NCBI GenBank assembly: GCA_023386045.1
Contig: JAEWKK010000020.1
Span: forward strand, 62,001 to 126,000
DNA length: 64,000 nt
Direction: 5' to 3'
DNA from: Bacteroidota bacterium
GTDB taxonomy: Bacteria > Bacteroidota > Bacteroidia > Chitinophagales > Chitinophagaceae
Of this stretch, positions 1-8,409 are shown in pieces (positions within the stretch are counted from its first letter, which is position 1; each line of letters begins with the position of its first letter). The position numbers and the translations under genes were made by a program. Below the pieces are notes generated by a model. That model did not search any database and had not been told where the DNA came from. It was given only the letters and a program-made list of their open reading frames with translations.

Positions 1-969
1 CAATCAAATGGTTCTGGATATGCTGTTGACCCGCAGCATATGGTAAACATTCCCATCGCGGCATCAGCCAATGAATTTCTTTCCTTTTTTACCTTTCCGG
101 ATTTTGGTGGTTTTGCTAATAAAGATGTATGGATCGCCGGTATTACCCTGGCGCTGGTGGCCAGCCTTGAAACCCTGCTGAGTATAGAAGCCATTGATGA
201 CCTGGATCCTTACCAACGCGTTACCAATAAGGACCGCGAATTGAAGGCACAGGGAGTAGGTAATATTTTATCAGGCTTGATTGGTGGACTACCTATAACT
301 TCAGTGATAGTCCGTTCTTCTGCCAATGTAAATGCCGGAGCGAAAACAAAAATGTCGGCTGTTTATCATGGTCTGTTGCTGTTGCTTTGTGTGGCAATGA
401 TACCGGGCCTTTTAAATATGATCCCTAAGTCTGCACTGGCAGCTGTATTGATATTTACTGGTTATAAGCTGGCCAAACCATCTCTGTTTGCCGTGTTTTA
501 TAAAAAAGGATGGGACCAGTTCCTTCCTTTCGTGATCACCATAGGCGCCATATTACTTACCGATCTTTTGATTGGTGTATTGATCGGAATCGCCATCGGT
601 TTGTTTTTTGTATTCAGGAGCAATTTTAAAACATCAGTATTTATTGTTCATGATGATAATAAATACCTGTTCAGGTTGAGAAAGGATGTATCCTTTTTAA
701 ATAAGCCCATTATCAAAAACAAGCTGGAACAGGTTCCCGAAGATGCCTATGTATTGATTGATACCAGTCGTGCCGATTTTCTTGATAAGGATATCATTGA
801 AGTTATCGAGGACTTTATGTTGCATGCGCCCTTAAAAAATATACGCGTGGAATTAAAGTCCAATCCTTTCAAGGAGCAGGGATTTGATAATAAGATCCTG
901 GCAGATAAGAATATGGTACCTGATCTAATGCGTCAGCACGGAAAAGGCATAGTAGCAGTGGAAGCTTAA
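1..969 (+). CDS. SulP family anion transporter, C-terminal part (5'-truncated by window)
   Basis: The reading frame is open from base 1, so the gene begins upstream of the window; about 322 residues are present. What is visible is the C-terminal half of a SulP/SLC26 permease: hydrophobic segments (for example around the TLALVASLETLLS motif), the conserved stretch reading NILSGLIGGLPITSVIVRSS, and a cytoplasmic tail of about 110 residues shaped like a STAS domain (VLIDTSRADFLDKD). SulP proteins move sulfate, bicarbonate or other anions across the inner membrane. Two beta-carbonic anhydrase genes follow immediately (26-base gap), which makes bicarbonate/CO2 handling the likelier role than sulfate uptake; that is inference from context. 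The ATG at base 40 is internal. Confidence 0.9.
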   Translation, partial: QSNGSGYAVDPQHMVNIPIAASANEFLSFFTFPDFGGFANKDVWIAGITLALVASLETLLSIEAIDDLDPYQRVTNKDRELKAQGVGNILSGLIGGLPITSVIVRSSANVNAGAKTKMSAVYHGLLLLLCVAMIPGLLNMIPKSALAAVLIFTGYKLAKPSLFAVFYKKGWDQFLPFVITIGAILLTDLLIGVLIGIAIGLFFVFRSNFKTSVFIVHDDNKYLFRLRKDVSFLNKPIIKNKLEQVPEDAYVLIDTSRADFLDKDIIEVIEDFMLHAPLKNIRVELKSNPFKEQGFDNKILADKNMVPDLMRQHGKGIVAVEA

Positions 970-994
970 ATTTGTAAACTTAAAGAAGCATTAT

Positions 995-1627
995 ATGCAT
1001 TCATACGAAAAGTTGTTGCTTGAGAATAAAGCCTGGGCAGCAGAGAAATTATCAGACGACCCTGAGTATTTTGAACGCCTGGTTCATTTGCAGACCCCGG
1101 AATTTTTATGGATCGGATGCAGCGACAGTCGTGTGCCGGCCAATGAGATCACGGGCACACAGCCTGGTGAAATTTTTGTTCACCGTAATGTGGCTAACCT
1201 GGTAGTAAATACAGATGTCAACCTTCTGGCAGTTCTTGATTATGCTGTTACCTACCTCAAAGTAAAGCATGTGATCGTTTGCGGTCATTATGGCTGTGGT
1301 GGTATCAAGGCTGCTGCAACCAAAGCGGATTTCAAGCCGGTGCTGAATATGTGGTTGAGAAATATCAAGGATGTAATTCGTCACCACCAGGAAGAACTGG
1401 AAGCCATAAAAGATGAAGAAATGCGTAGTGATCGACTGGTGGAATTAAATGTTACCGAACAGGTGTACAACCTTGCCAAGACCACCATCATCCAACGCTG
1501 CTGGCAAAAAGAACAAAGACCAGACCTTCATGGATGGGTATACGGACTGAAAGATGGATTGATCAAGCCTGTTTTTGAAATGAAAGCAGGAACCCATATC
1601 AATTCTATTTATGAATATGATCTTTAA
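995..1627 (+). CDS. Beta-class carbonic anhydrase (Can type)
   Basis: Interconverts CO2 and bicarbonate in the cytoplasm. The 210-residue length is usual for the class. Zinc ligands are visible as CSDSR (Cys and Asp) near residue 42 and HYGCGG (His and Cys) near residue 98; the DSR dyad is intact. The ATG lies 26 bases after the SulP stop, so the two are probably one transcript. A second, clearly different beta-carbonic anhydrase follows, so this one is probably the housekeeping Can-like member and the pair serves the transporter. Family assignment is firm; the physiological role is inferred. Confidence 0.95.
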   Translation: MHSYEKLLLENKAWAAEKLSDDPEYFERLVHLQTPEFLWIGCSDSRVPANEITGTQPGEIFVHRNVANLVVNTDVNLLAVLDYAVTYLKVKHVIVCGHYGCGGIKAAATKADFKPVLNMWLRNIKDVIRHHQEELEAIKDEEMRSDRLVELNVTEQVYNLAKTTIIQRCWQKEQRPDLHGWVYGLKDGLIKPVFEMKAGTHINSIYEYDL

Positions 1628-1714
1628 TCAGAAACCAAACAAGCCTGGGTTTTGTCCGGGTATAATTTTTATGAAGGATTCTATTGTTTCCTTCGCCAAC
1701 TAAAAAAACTTATC

Positions 1715-2383
1715 ATGCATACACATACCAAATCTTTTTTAGAAAGCCTTACGCCCCGGCTGGCCTTTGATGTTATAAAAGAGGGCAATAAGCGATTTGT
1801 AAATAACCTCAAGATCAACAGGAATCTTCTTCAGCAGTTGAACGAAACAGCTAATGGACAATATCCTTTTGCTGTGGTGCTGAGTTGTATGGACAGCCGC
1901 ACATCAGTTGAACTGATTTTTGACCAGGGTCTTGGAGAGATCTTCAGCATCAGGATCGCCGGAAATATTGTGAATGATGATATTCTCGGTAGCATGGAAT
2001 ATGCCTGCAAAATTGTAGGATCCAAATTAATCGTGGTTCTTGGACATACCCGCTGTGGTGCCATCAAAGGTGCCTGTGACCATGCTGAAATGGGACATCT
2101 GACCGGCCTGTTAGAAAAAATAAAACCGGCTTTGGAGAAAACAACTAAAGAAGGCCATCCTGAAACCGAAGAGGAATTCGCAGAGAAGGTTGCCAGTACC
2201 AATGTTTTACAAAGCATGGACGAGATCCTGGAAAAAAGCAGCATCATACGTGATCTTTTCCAAGAAGGCCAAATCGGAATTGTAGGAGGAATCTACAGTG
2301 TAGAAAACGGTAGTGTGAACTTCATAAAAGAAATGTTTGAAGAAGAAGAAGTTCCGGCTGTAAAATCTGTTTCTGCCGTTTGA
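1715..2383 (+). CDS. Beta-class carbonic anhydrase, second copy
   Basis: A 222-residue beta-carbonic anhydrase with zinc-binding motifs CMDSRTS near residue 61 and GHTRCG near residue 113. The ATG at 1715 (MHTHTKSF) is chosen; the frame can be extended to a TTG at 1652, but those extra residues look like translated leader. Its sequence differs strongly from the upstream copy (shorter N-terminus, longer helical region between the metal site and the C-terminus, acidic tail EEEE), so it is not a recent duplication. It lies 87 bases downstream in the same orientation and probably belongs to the same inorganic-carbon operon. Confidence 0.93.
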   Translation: MHTHTKSFLESLTPRLAFDVIKEGNKRFVNNLKINRNLLQQLNETANGQYPFAVVLSCMDSRTSVELIFDQGLGEIFSIRIAGNIVNDDILGSMEYACKIVGSKLIVVLGHTRCGAIKGACDHAEMGHLTGLLEKIKPALEKTTKEGHPETEEEFAEKVASTNVLQSMDEILEKSSIIRDLFQEGQIGIVGGIYSVENGSVNFIKEMFEEEEVPAVKSVSAV

Positions 2384-2476
2384 TAAGGCCAATACAAATT
2401 TTCTTAAGGTTGAAATGAGCAAAGCCTCCCTGGTGGAGGCCTTGCTCCATATAATCATCCATCAAAAAACATCATT

Positions 2477-2737
2477 ATGAAATGTCCTAATTGTGGCGAA
2501 ACGCTGGTCATGGCGGAGAGGCAGGGTATTGAAATTGATTATTGTCCTCAATGCCGTGGAGTATGGCTTGATAAAGGAGAACTTGACAAGATCGTTGAAC
2601 GTTCATCTGCCTACATGCCCAACCCGGAAGCAAAAGGATATAATGAAATTCAAAAGAATTATCCTGGTTCCGGTGATCAGTATTATAAGCACAAAAAGAA
2701 AAAAGGATTTCTCGGCGACTTTTTTGATTTTGACTAA
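2477..2737 (+). CDS. TFIIB-type zinc-ribbon protein
   Basis: An 86-residue protein that starts directly with a zinc ribbon: CPNCG at residues 3-7 and CPQCRGVWLDKGELDKI from about residue 23, the signature of the zf-TFIIB family (PF13453, COG3809). The C-terminal half is Lys/Tyr-rich and ends in an aromatic-acidic tail (FLGDFFDFD). Members are widespread, small and functionally uncharacterised; nucleic-acid or protein binding is usually assumed. It stands alone between the carbonic anhydrases and an MFS transporter, and nothing nearby suggests a specific role. Confidence 0.85.
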   Translation: MKCPNCGETLVMAERQGIEIDYCPQCRGVWLDKGELDKIVERSSAYMPNPEAKGYNEIQKNYPGSGDQYYKHKKKKGFLGDFFDFD

Positions 2738-2831
2738 GGCAGGTGAACATTCTTCATTGAATAAGGATCCAGGCAGAAATTCTTCTCCTGCATTTGGACA
2801 AGTTTTATATTTTTAGTCATAAACCCTGTCC

Positions 2832-4292
2832 ATGCAAAATCCCACCCGGGGAATCTGGAAGATCATCACTGCTTCATCGGTTGGTACCCTCATTGAATGG
2901 TATGACTTTTACATTTTTGGAAGCTTGTCCACCATCATAGCCGCTAAATTCTTTCCATCTGAAAACCCTACTACTGCTTTGCTGGCTGTGCTGGCAACAT
3001 TTGCAGCCGGGTTTATTGTAAGACCATTTGGCGCACTGGTTTTCGGCAGGCTGGGTGACCTCATTGGCCGTAAATACACTTTTCTTCTTACCCTGGTACT
3101 CATGGGGCTTTCCACTTTTCTAATCGGACTGGTTCCATCGTATACAAGCATTGGGTATTGGGCGCCCGCCCTGGTTTTATTATTAAGATTGATTCAGGGC
3201 CTTGCACTTGGCGGTGAATATGGTGGAGCCGCAACTTATGTGGCCGAACATTCACCGGCAAGCAAAAGAGGTTTCTATACCAGCTGGATACAGACAACCG
3301 CAACTCTTGGATTATTTGTTTCTCTTGGTGTGATCCTTCTGACCCGAAGGATCGTGGGGATCGATGAATTTACAAATGGCAATGGGTGGCGCTATCCCTT
3401 CCTTTTATCAATTGTACTGGTAATTGTTTCCATTATCATAAGGATGAAAATGCAGGAGTCGCCCCTGTTTGCCAGGCTGAAATCAGAAGGTAAAACTTCT
3501 GTCAATCCGCTCAAAGAAAGCTTTGGTCATAAGGCCAATTTCAAAATGGTTTTACTAGCTCTTTTTGGAGCAACCATGGGCCAGGGGGTGATCTGGTACA
3601 CCAGCCAGTTCTATGCGCAGAATTTTATTCTTACTCGTTGCCTGGTTGAATATGAACAGGCCAATACCATCATTCTCATTGCGCTGGCGATTGCAACTCC
3701 CTTCTTCATCATTTTTGGTTCGCTTTCGGATAAGTGGGGCAGGAAAAATATAATGATGATAGGCATGTTGCTGGGTGTAGTGTTTTACCGTCCGATATTT
3801 AACCAGCTATACATTATCGCTGATACATCAAAAAAGGAAGTCGCAATTAATGATGTAAGCAGCCAGATGCAAAACCCATCAGCACAAACCACTCACTATA
3901 CTGATGGTACAGTGTTAACTACCACAACAAAAATCATAAAGAATAAATCAAGGACCATAAAAGAAGTGCGTCTGGGAGAAAGCGGAAAATGGAAAATGAT
4001 CGGGCTTGTTGCCATCATGGTCTTATTTGTTACCATGGTGTATGGGCCCATTGCTGCATTCCTGGTAGAGATGTTTCCTACCAGGATCCGCTATACTTCC
4101 ATGTCCTTGCCCTATCATATCGGGAATGGTGTGTTTGGCGGCCTAGTGCCATTCATTGGTATTTTGCTGACAACATTTCCCGGAGCCAATCATCTTTCAG
4201 GACTTTGGTATCCGATAGTAGTAGCAGCATTATGTGTGATCATTGGAGGCTTATACCTTTCGAATACTATTGACCAGGATGTAACAGATTAA
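2832..4292 (+). CDS. MFS transporter, metabolite:H+ symporter (MHS) family
   Basis: A 486-residue, 12-helix major facilitator. The N-terminus SSVGTLIEWYDFYIFGSL and the loop GRLGDLIGRKYTF are diagnostic of the MHS branch (ProP, KgtP, ShiA type), which imports organic acids or osmolytes with protons. An insertion of about 65 polar residues (bases ~3810-3990) separates transmembrane helices in the C-terminal half and is longer than in E. coli ProP; similar insertions occur in some Bacteroidota homologues as far as I know. The substrate cannot be read from the sequence. A small membrane protein gene begins one base after the stop, suggesting a two-gene operon. Confidence 0.9.
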   Translation: MQNPTRGIWKIITASSVGTLIEWYDFYIFGSLSTIIAAKFFPSENPTTALLAVLATFAAGFIVRPFGALVFGRLGDLIGRKYTFLLTLVLMGLSTFLIGLVPSYTSIGYWAPALVLLLRLIQGLALGGEYGGAATYVAEHSPASKRGFYTSWIQTTATLGLFVSLGVILLTRRIVGIDEFTNGNGWRYPFLLSIVLVIVSIIIRMKMQESPLFARLKSEGKTSVNPLKESFGHKANFKMVLLALFGATMGQGVIWYTSQFYAQNFILTRCLVEYEQANTIILIALAIATPFFIIFGSLSDKWGRKNIMMIGMLLGVVFYRPIFNQLYIIADTSKKEVAINDVSSQMQNPSAQTTHYTDGTVLTTTTKIIKNKSRTIKEVRLGESGKWKMIGLVAIMVLFVTMVYGPIAAFLVEMFPTRIRYTSMSLPYHIGNGVFGGLVPFIGILLTTFPGANHLSGLWYPIVVAALCVIIGGLYLSNTIDQDVTD

Positions 4293-4293
4293 C

Positions 4294-4536
4294 ATGAATA
4301 AAACTGATCAACTTAAACGCTGGCTTGGCCTGATCTGGATGGTCCTTGGACCTGCTGCCATCATAACGATGATCATTGCAGCAATCAATAATATTGATCC
4401 AGGCAGGGAGGGCGATATTCACCAGCCCTTACCCTGGATTATTATCATTTCAGTATTCACCCCCATCGCTATTGGACTTACCATATTTGGATGGTATGCC
4501 TGGAAGGGAGAATACGGTGGCGAAATCAAAACATGA
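4294..4536 (+). CDS. Small two-helix membrane protein downstream of MFS transporter
   Basis: An 80-residue protein with two hydrophobic segments (residues ~10-30 and ~47-68) separated by a short polar loop. The ATG lies one base after the MFS stop codon, so translation is probably coupled and the protein may assist that transporter. I do not recognise a family. The stop is followed immediately by the ATCACAGATTACAC repeat region. Confidence 0.7.
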   Translation: MNKTDQLKRWLGLIWMVLGPAAIITMIIAAINNIDPGREGDIHQPLPWIIIISVFTPIAIGLTIFGWYAWKGEYGGEIKT

Positions 4537-4936
4537 ACACAGATTATAGGGATTATCGGATCACAGATTACACAGATTAACACAGATGTATTTTGAAAGT
4601 TGGAAGAAGATATCCACTTGGGCCAACTTACAATCAGAAAAAGAAATACAATCACAGATTACACTGATTAACACAGATGAGAGATTGATCTTAGAAAGAG
4701 GTTAACTCAATCGTTATTACATTTAATAATCTGTGCAATCAGTGTAATCTGTGATCATTCCTATTATCTAATTGGATCAACCTGTAAGTACTAGAAAAAA
4801 ACAATCACAGATTACACAGTTTAACAGAGATAAAAGATTGATATTGGAAAGACAATCTCACAATCACCACACGAAATAATCTGTGAAATCTGCGTAATCT
4901 GTGATCAATCCGTGTAATCCCCATTAAATTTGGGGT
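4537..4936. repeat. Cluster of ~100-bp inverted-repeat elements (ATCACAGATTACAC family)
   Basis: This 400-base gap has no credible gene. It holds at least two units bounded by the inverted termini ATCACAGATTACAC and GTGTAATCTGTGAT (or close variants): 4651-4755 (105 bases) and 4804-4905 (102 bases), plus a partial copy at ~4555-4590 and a trailing fragment at 4906-4922. Within a unit the two termini could pair into a long hairpin. Related copies lie at 60.6-61.0 kb and 62.0-62.3 kb. The gldA promoter must lie within or next to this region. Confidence 0.85.
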
Positions 4937-5848
4937 ATGTCCATCACAGTCAAACACCTTACAAAACTTTATGGCGAGCAGAAAGCGGTCAATGATATTT
5001 CATTTTCTATCAGCAAAGGAGAGATCGTTGGATTTCTGGGCCCTAACGGCGCAGGCAAGTCCACAACCATGAAAATGATCACGGGATATCTTGATGCCAG
5101 TTCAGGCGATATAGATGTAAGTGGCATTGATGTGAAAAAAGCTCCTCTTGATGTGAAAAAAAAGATAGGATACCTTCCTGAATCCAATGCCCTTTACTAT
5201 GATATGTACATCAGGGAATATCTTGGTTTCATTGCCGATCTGCACCAGGTGGAGAATAAAAAACAAAAAGTGGAGGAAGTAATCTCTCTTACCGGCCTCA
5301 CACCTGAAAGCAAGAAAAAGCTGGGGCAATTGTCAAAAGGTTATAAGCAAAGGGTGGGACTGGCTGCTGCACTGATTCATGAGCCGGAGGTTTTGATTCT
5401 TGATGAACCCACCAGCGGTCTTGATCCCAACCAGATCATCGAGATCAGAAATGTGATCAAAGACCAGGGAAGGGATAAGCTGGTGCTTTTTTCTTCTCAC
5501 ATACTCCAGGAAGTAGAAGCCATTTGCGACAGGGTGATCATCATCAATAAAGGTCGTATTGTAGCTGATGATAGGCTTTCAAACCTGCAACAGCGATCAA
5601 CTTCAAATATTGTAAGAGTTCAATTCAAGGAAAAACTGGAACCCCAATGGCTGGAAAGATTGAAGGGTGTTAAAACCGTAAATAAAATTGACAGCCATAC
5701 CTGGGCCATCGAAACCAATGATCCAGATACAGTGCGCAGGGAATTGAAAAAAATGGAAATGGAAAACAACCTGGACATTGTTTCGCTTCAAAGTGAAAGC
5801 CAGTCGCTCGAAGAAGTTTTCCGGAATCTTACGGGTAATCCACAGTAA
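4937..5848 (+). CDS. gldA: Gliding-motility-type ABC transporter ATP-binding protein GldA
   Basis: A 303-residue ABC ATPase with Walker A GPNGAGKST near residue 37, signature LSKGYKQR near 134, Walker B VLILDEPTSGLD near 152 and an H-loop in SSHILQEVE. The C-terminal ~90 residues form the extension seen in GldA and other ABC-2 drug/polysaccharide exporters. In Flavobacterium GldA works with the membrane proteins GldF and GldG in gliding; neither gene lies in this window, so the partner must be elsewhere. A strong hairpin follows the stop. GldA-like ATPases also occur in non-gliding Bacteroidota, so motility is not proven by this gene. Confidence 0.88.
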   Translation: MSITVKHLTKLYGEQKAVNDISFSISKGEIVGFLGPNGAGKSTTMKMITGYLDASSGDIDVSGIDVKKAPLDVKKKIGYLPESNALYYDMYIREYLGFIADLHQVENKKQKVEEVISLTGLTPESKKKLGQLSKGYKQRVGLAAALIHEPEVLILDEPTSGLDPNQIIEIRNVIKDQGRDKLVLFSSHILQEVEAICDRVIIINKGRIVADDRLSNLQQRSTSNIVRVQFKEKLEPQWLERLKGVKTVNKIDSHTWAIETNDPDTVRRELKKMEMENNLDIVSLQSESQSLEEVFRNLTGNPQ

Positions 5849-5874
5849 TTTTTACTTCATTGAATTAGTTTTTG

Positions 5875-5900
5875 AGGGCATGATCTGTTTCATGCCCTTT
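5875..5900 (+). terminator. Intrinsic terminator after gldA
   Basis: Nine-base-pair stem AGGGCATGA / TCATGCCCT with a six-base loop (TCTGTT), followed by a short T-rich tail (TTCTGCTTT). It lies 27 bases after the gldA stop and before eno. Confidence 0.75.
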
Positions 5901-5966
5901 CTGCTTTGGCTTCCTAGGTAAAAGATTGTTTCTTTGCACTTCATAAAATTAAACCCAGTACCAACC

Positions 5967-7250
5967 ATGAGTTATATAGCTGAAATCTTTGCAAGACAGA
6001 TATTGGACAGCAGGGGAAACCCCACAGTTGAAGTAGATGTGATCACAGATGAAGGCGGATTTGGCCGTGCCGCGGTTCCAAGTGGCGCCAGCACGGGAGT
6101 TCATGAAGCAGTTGAACTGCGCGATGGCGATAAAAAATCTTATCTCGGTAAGGGTGTATTAAAAGCGGTGCAAAATGTAAATGATATCATCGCTCCTGAA
6201 CTTGAAGGTTATGATGCGGCCGACCAAACAGGCATCGATCAATTGATGATACAACTTGACGGAACGGAGAATAAAAGCAAGCTGGGTGCCAATGCAATGC
6301 TTGCAGTTAGTATGGCTGTTGCCAAAGCTGCTGCGGAAGAAGCAGCACTGCCTCTCTTCCGGTATATTGGCGGAACCAATGCTAAAACCCTCCCGGTTCC
6401 AATGATGAACATCCTGAATGGGGGTGCTCATGCCGACAATAAAATCGATTTCCAGGAATTTATGGTGATGCCGGTAGGTGCTTCAACTTTTAGTGAAGGA
6501 CTGCGCTGGGGCGTTGAAATTTTTCATGCATTGAAAAATGTGCTTAAGAAAAAAGGTTATAGTACCAATGTGGGCGATGAAGGTGGCTTTGCTCCTAACA
6601 TCGGTTCCAATGAAGAAGCTATTGAAACAGTTCTGGCAGCCATTGACGCAGCAGGTTACAAAGCAGGTTCAGAAGTATTCATTGCCATGGACGCAGCCAA
6701 TAGCGAGTTGTATAAAAACGGTCAATACGTTTTTCATAAAAGTGATGGCAAGTCAATGAAAAGCGAAGAGCTGGTGAAGTACTGGGAAAACTGGGTAAAG
6801 CAATATCCCATCATTTCCATTGAAGATGGTATGGCCGAAGATGACTGGGAAGGTTGGAAAATGCTCACTGAAGCTGTTGGAAGCAAGGTTCAACTTGTAG
6901 GTGATGATTTATTTGTAACCAATGTGAACCGCCTGAAGCAGGGCATTGAAAAAAATATTGGAAATGGATTGCTGGTTAAAGTAAACCAGATAGGAACCAT
7001 CACTGAAACTATTAATGCGGTTACCATGGCCCAGCATGCGGGTTATAACACCATCATGAGTCATAGGAGTGGTGAAACAGAAGATACTACCATTGCGGAT
7101 CTTGCAGTAGCATTGAATTGCGGGCAGATCAAAACCGGTTCAGCCTCACGTACCGACCGCATGGCCAAGTACAACCAGTTGATTCGTATTGAAGAATTAC
7201 TCGGCGTATCTGCTTACTATCCTGGTAGTCAGTTGAAGTTTGGAAAGTAA
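5967..7250 (+). CDS. eno: Enolase (phosphopyruvate hydratase)
   Basis: Converts 2-phosphoglycerate to phosphoenolpyruvate in glycolysis. The 427-residue length is standard. Visible landmarks are ILDSRGNPTVEVD at the N-terminus, the GANAMLAVSMA helix, GGAHADNKIDFQEFM, NVGDEGGFAPN, the metal-binding Asp/Glu in AMDAANSE, SIEDGMAEDDW and GDDLFVTN, the catalytic Lys in LVKVNQIGT, and SHRSGETEDTTIADLAV. The ATG at 5967 is chosen; an in-frame TTG at 5934 gives a non-homologous leader. A division gene of the DivIC/FtsB family follows 460 bases downstream, the same eno-ftsB order found in many bacteria. Confidence 0.98.
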   Translation: MSYIAEIFARQILDSRGNPTVEVDVITDEGGFGRAAVPSGASTGVHEAVELRDGDKKSYLGKGVLKAVQNVNDIIAPELEGYDAADQTGIDQLMIQLDGTENKSKLGANAMLAVSMAVAKAAAEEAALPLFRYIGGTNAKTLPVPMMNILNGGAHADNKIDFQEFMVMPVGASTFSEGLRWGVEIFHALKNVLKKKGYSTNVGDEGGFAPNIGSNEEAIETVLAAIDAAGYKAGSEVFIAMDAANSELYKNGQYVFHKSDGKSMKSEELVKYWENWVKQYPIISIEDGMAEDDWEGWKMLTEAVGSKVQLVGDDLFVTNVNRLKQGIEKNIGNGLLVKVNQIGTITETINAVTMAQHAGYNTIMSHRSGETEDTTIADLAVALNCGQIKTGSASRTDRMAKYNQLIRIEELLGVSAYYPGSQLKFGK

Positions 7251-7345
7251 GCGGATGGGAGATGGCATATAGCTCATAGCATATAGTTCATGGCATATAG
7301 CTCATGGTATATATAGCGGATGTCATATTCCGGATAGTAAAATAA
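7251..7345. repeat. Degenerate word repeat after eno (catatagctcatag type)
   Basis: Directly after the eno stop the sequence repeats imperfect words such as atggcatatagctcatag and catatagttcatgg for about 80 bases. It belongs to the family of degenerate word repeats found at many gene ends in this window (12.05, 21.6, 30.2, 31.2, 32.4, 40.3 kb). No coding potential. Confidence 0.7.
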
Positions 7346-7411
7346 TAGTTGATGCCGGCTTATAAATAGCAATTGAGCTAAATATCGGCTCAATAATGGA
7401 CAAAACGTTGA

Positions 7412-7520
7412 AGTGAGTGACACAACCAAAGCTTGATAGTAGCATTGCAGCTGGTCAACAAAGAATTTATTATGTTCCTGGCTTCATCACTACTCTCATC
7501 GTCCCTTGTGTCACTCACTT
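7412..7520. repeat. 109-bp element with perfect 15-bp inverted repeats
   Basis: AAGTGAGTGACACAA at 7412-7426 is exactly inverted as TTGTGTCACTCACTT at 7506-7520, with 79 bases between. The span of 109 bases is close to that of the ATCACAGATTACAC units but the termini are unrelated. It lies mid-way in the 460-base eno to DivIC gap. It could be a miniature element or a structured leader; the rest of the gap (7521-7710) is AT-rich and probably holds the promoter of the next gene. Confidence 0.65.
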
Positions 7521-7710
7521 GTACACCTTTAATTCTATTCAGCATTAAATACAAAATTCATGATTACCGGATTAACTCCAGGCATGGTTCATTCCAATAA
7601 TTTTGAACAGAATTCCTTGCTGGTTGCACTTTAAAATTAATTCCCCCTAATACTTGCACCTTTCACAATAGTTTCTATTTTTACGCTTTACCACATTCAG
7701 TTCCGGGGTC

Positions 7711-8016
7711 ATGAAGCTGCTGTCGATCACAATTAAAATTCTAAGAAATAAATTTTTATTGGCTACTACCTGTTTTGTGGTATGGATGCTCTTTTTTGAC
7801 CGCAATGACCTGTTCACCCAAATGGAAAGAAAAGGTGAACTGAGGGAAATGAAGCAAAGCAGGGCCTTTTACCAAAAGCAGATCGAGGAGAACCAGAAAT
7901 TCTCTAAAGAGCTGCAATTCAATGCTTCAGCCATAGAAAAATATGCCCGTGAAAAATACCTCATGAAACGGGATAATGAAGACCTTTTCCTGGTCCAACC
8001 TCTGGAAAACAAATAA
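7711..8016 (+). CDS. DivIC/FtsB family cell-division protein
   Basis: A 101-residue bitopic protein with a short cytoplasmic N-terminus, one membrane helix (residues ~15-30, LLATTCFVVWMLFFD) and a periplasmic coiled coil (residues ~35-75), ending in the family motif IEKYAREKYLMKRDNEDLFLV. This is the septum-formation initiator fold, which joins FtsL and FtsQ/DivIB in the division complex. Its position after eno supports the call. FtsB and DivIC are functional equivalents, so I give no symbol. Confidence 0.9.
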   Translation: MKLLSITIKILRNKFLLATTCFVVWMLFFDRNDLFTQMERKGELREMKQSRAFYQKQIEENQKFSKELQFNASAIEKYAREKYLMKRDNEDLFLVQPLENK

Positions 8017-8115
8017 TAGGCATAGCCGTACAATAAGAATTCCTCTATGGGCGTTCTATACCGGACGAACAAATTTTTGGACCGTTTGTTTTCTTAAAAA
8101 GACATTTTCGGATAT

Positions 8116-8349
8116 ATGCACGATTATACTCCCGAGGACCTAATCCTTTATTTATACAAGGAAACAGCTCCCGAACTTACCACCGCAATTGAAAAGGCAC
8201 TCCAGGAAGACTGGACGCTGAGAGAAAAGCTCGCCGTTATCAAAACCTCTATGGAACGACTGAACTCTATCACCCTCTCTCCTAGAACTGAAGTGATCCT
8301 TAATGTACTCAGGCACGCCCACCAAACAGAAAAAGCTAAGTCGCACTAA
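8116..8349 (+). CDS. Small conserved protein of unknown function
   Basis: A 77-residue, mostly helical soluble protein (N-terminus MHDYTPEDLILYLYKE) with no cysteine and no membrane segment. The opening, an acidic YTPEDLILYLY motif followed by helices, is reminiscent of the N-terminal part of anti-sigma-type proteins but lacks their zinc motif; that resemblance is weak. It sits between the DivIC/FtsB gene and nth in the same direction. Function unknown. Confidence 0.7.
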   Translation: MHDYTPEDLILYLYKETAPELTTAIEKALQEDWTLREKLAVIKTSMERLNSITLSPRTEVILNVLRHAHQTEKAKSH

Positions 8350-8409
8350 TTCCTCTCACAATAGCTTCCTGTTTCTACTAGGCATTGCATTTCTATCTTT
8401 GCCTGTTCT

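Noticed and set aside
1831..2247. 138-residue ORF antisense to the second carbonic anhydrase
   Set aside because: Shadow of a well-conserved gene; no signal, motif or start context.
5934..5966. Longer start of enolase at a TTG
   Set aside because: The leader residues do not match the enolase N-terminus, which begins at the ATG at 5967.
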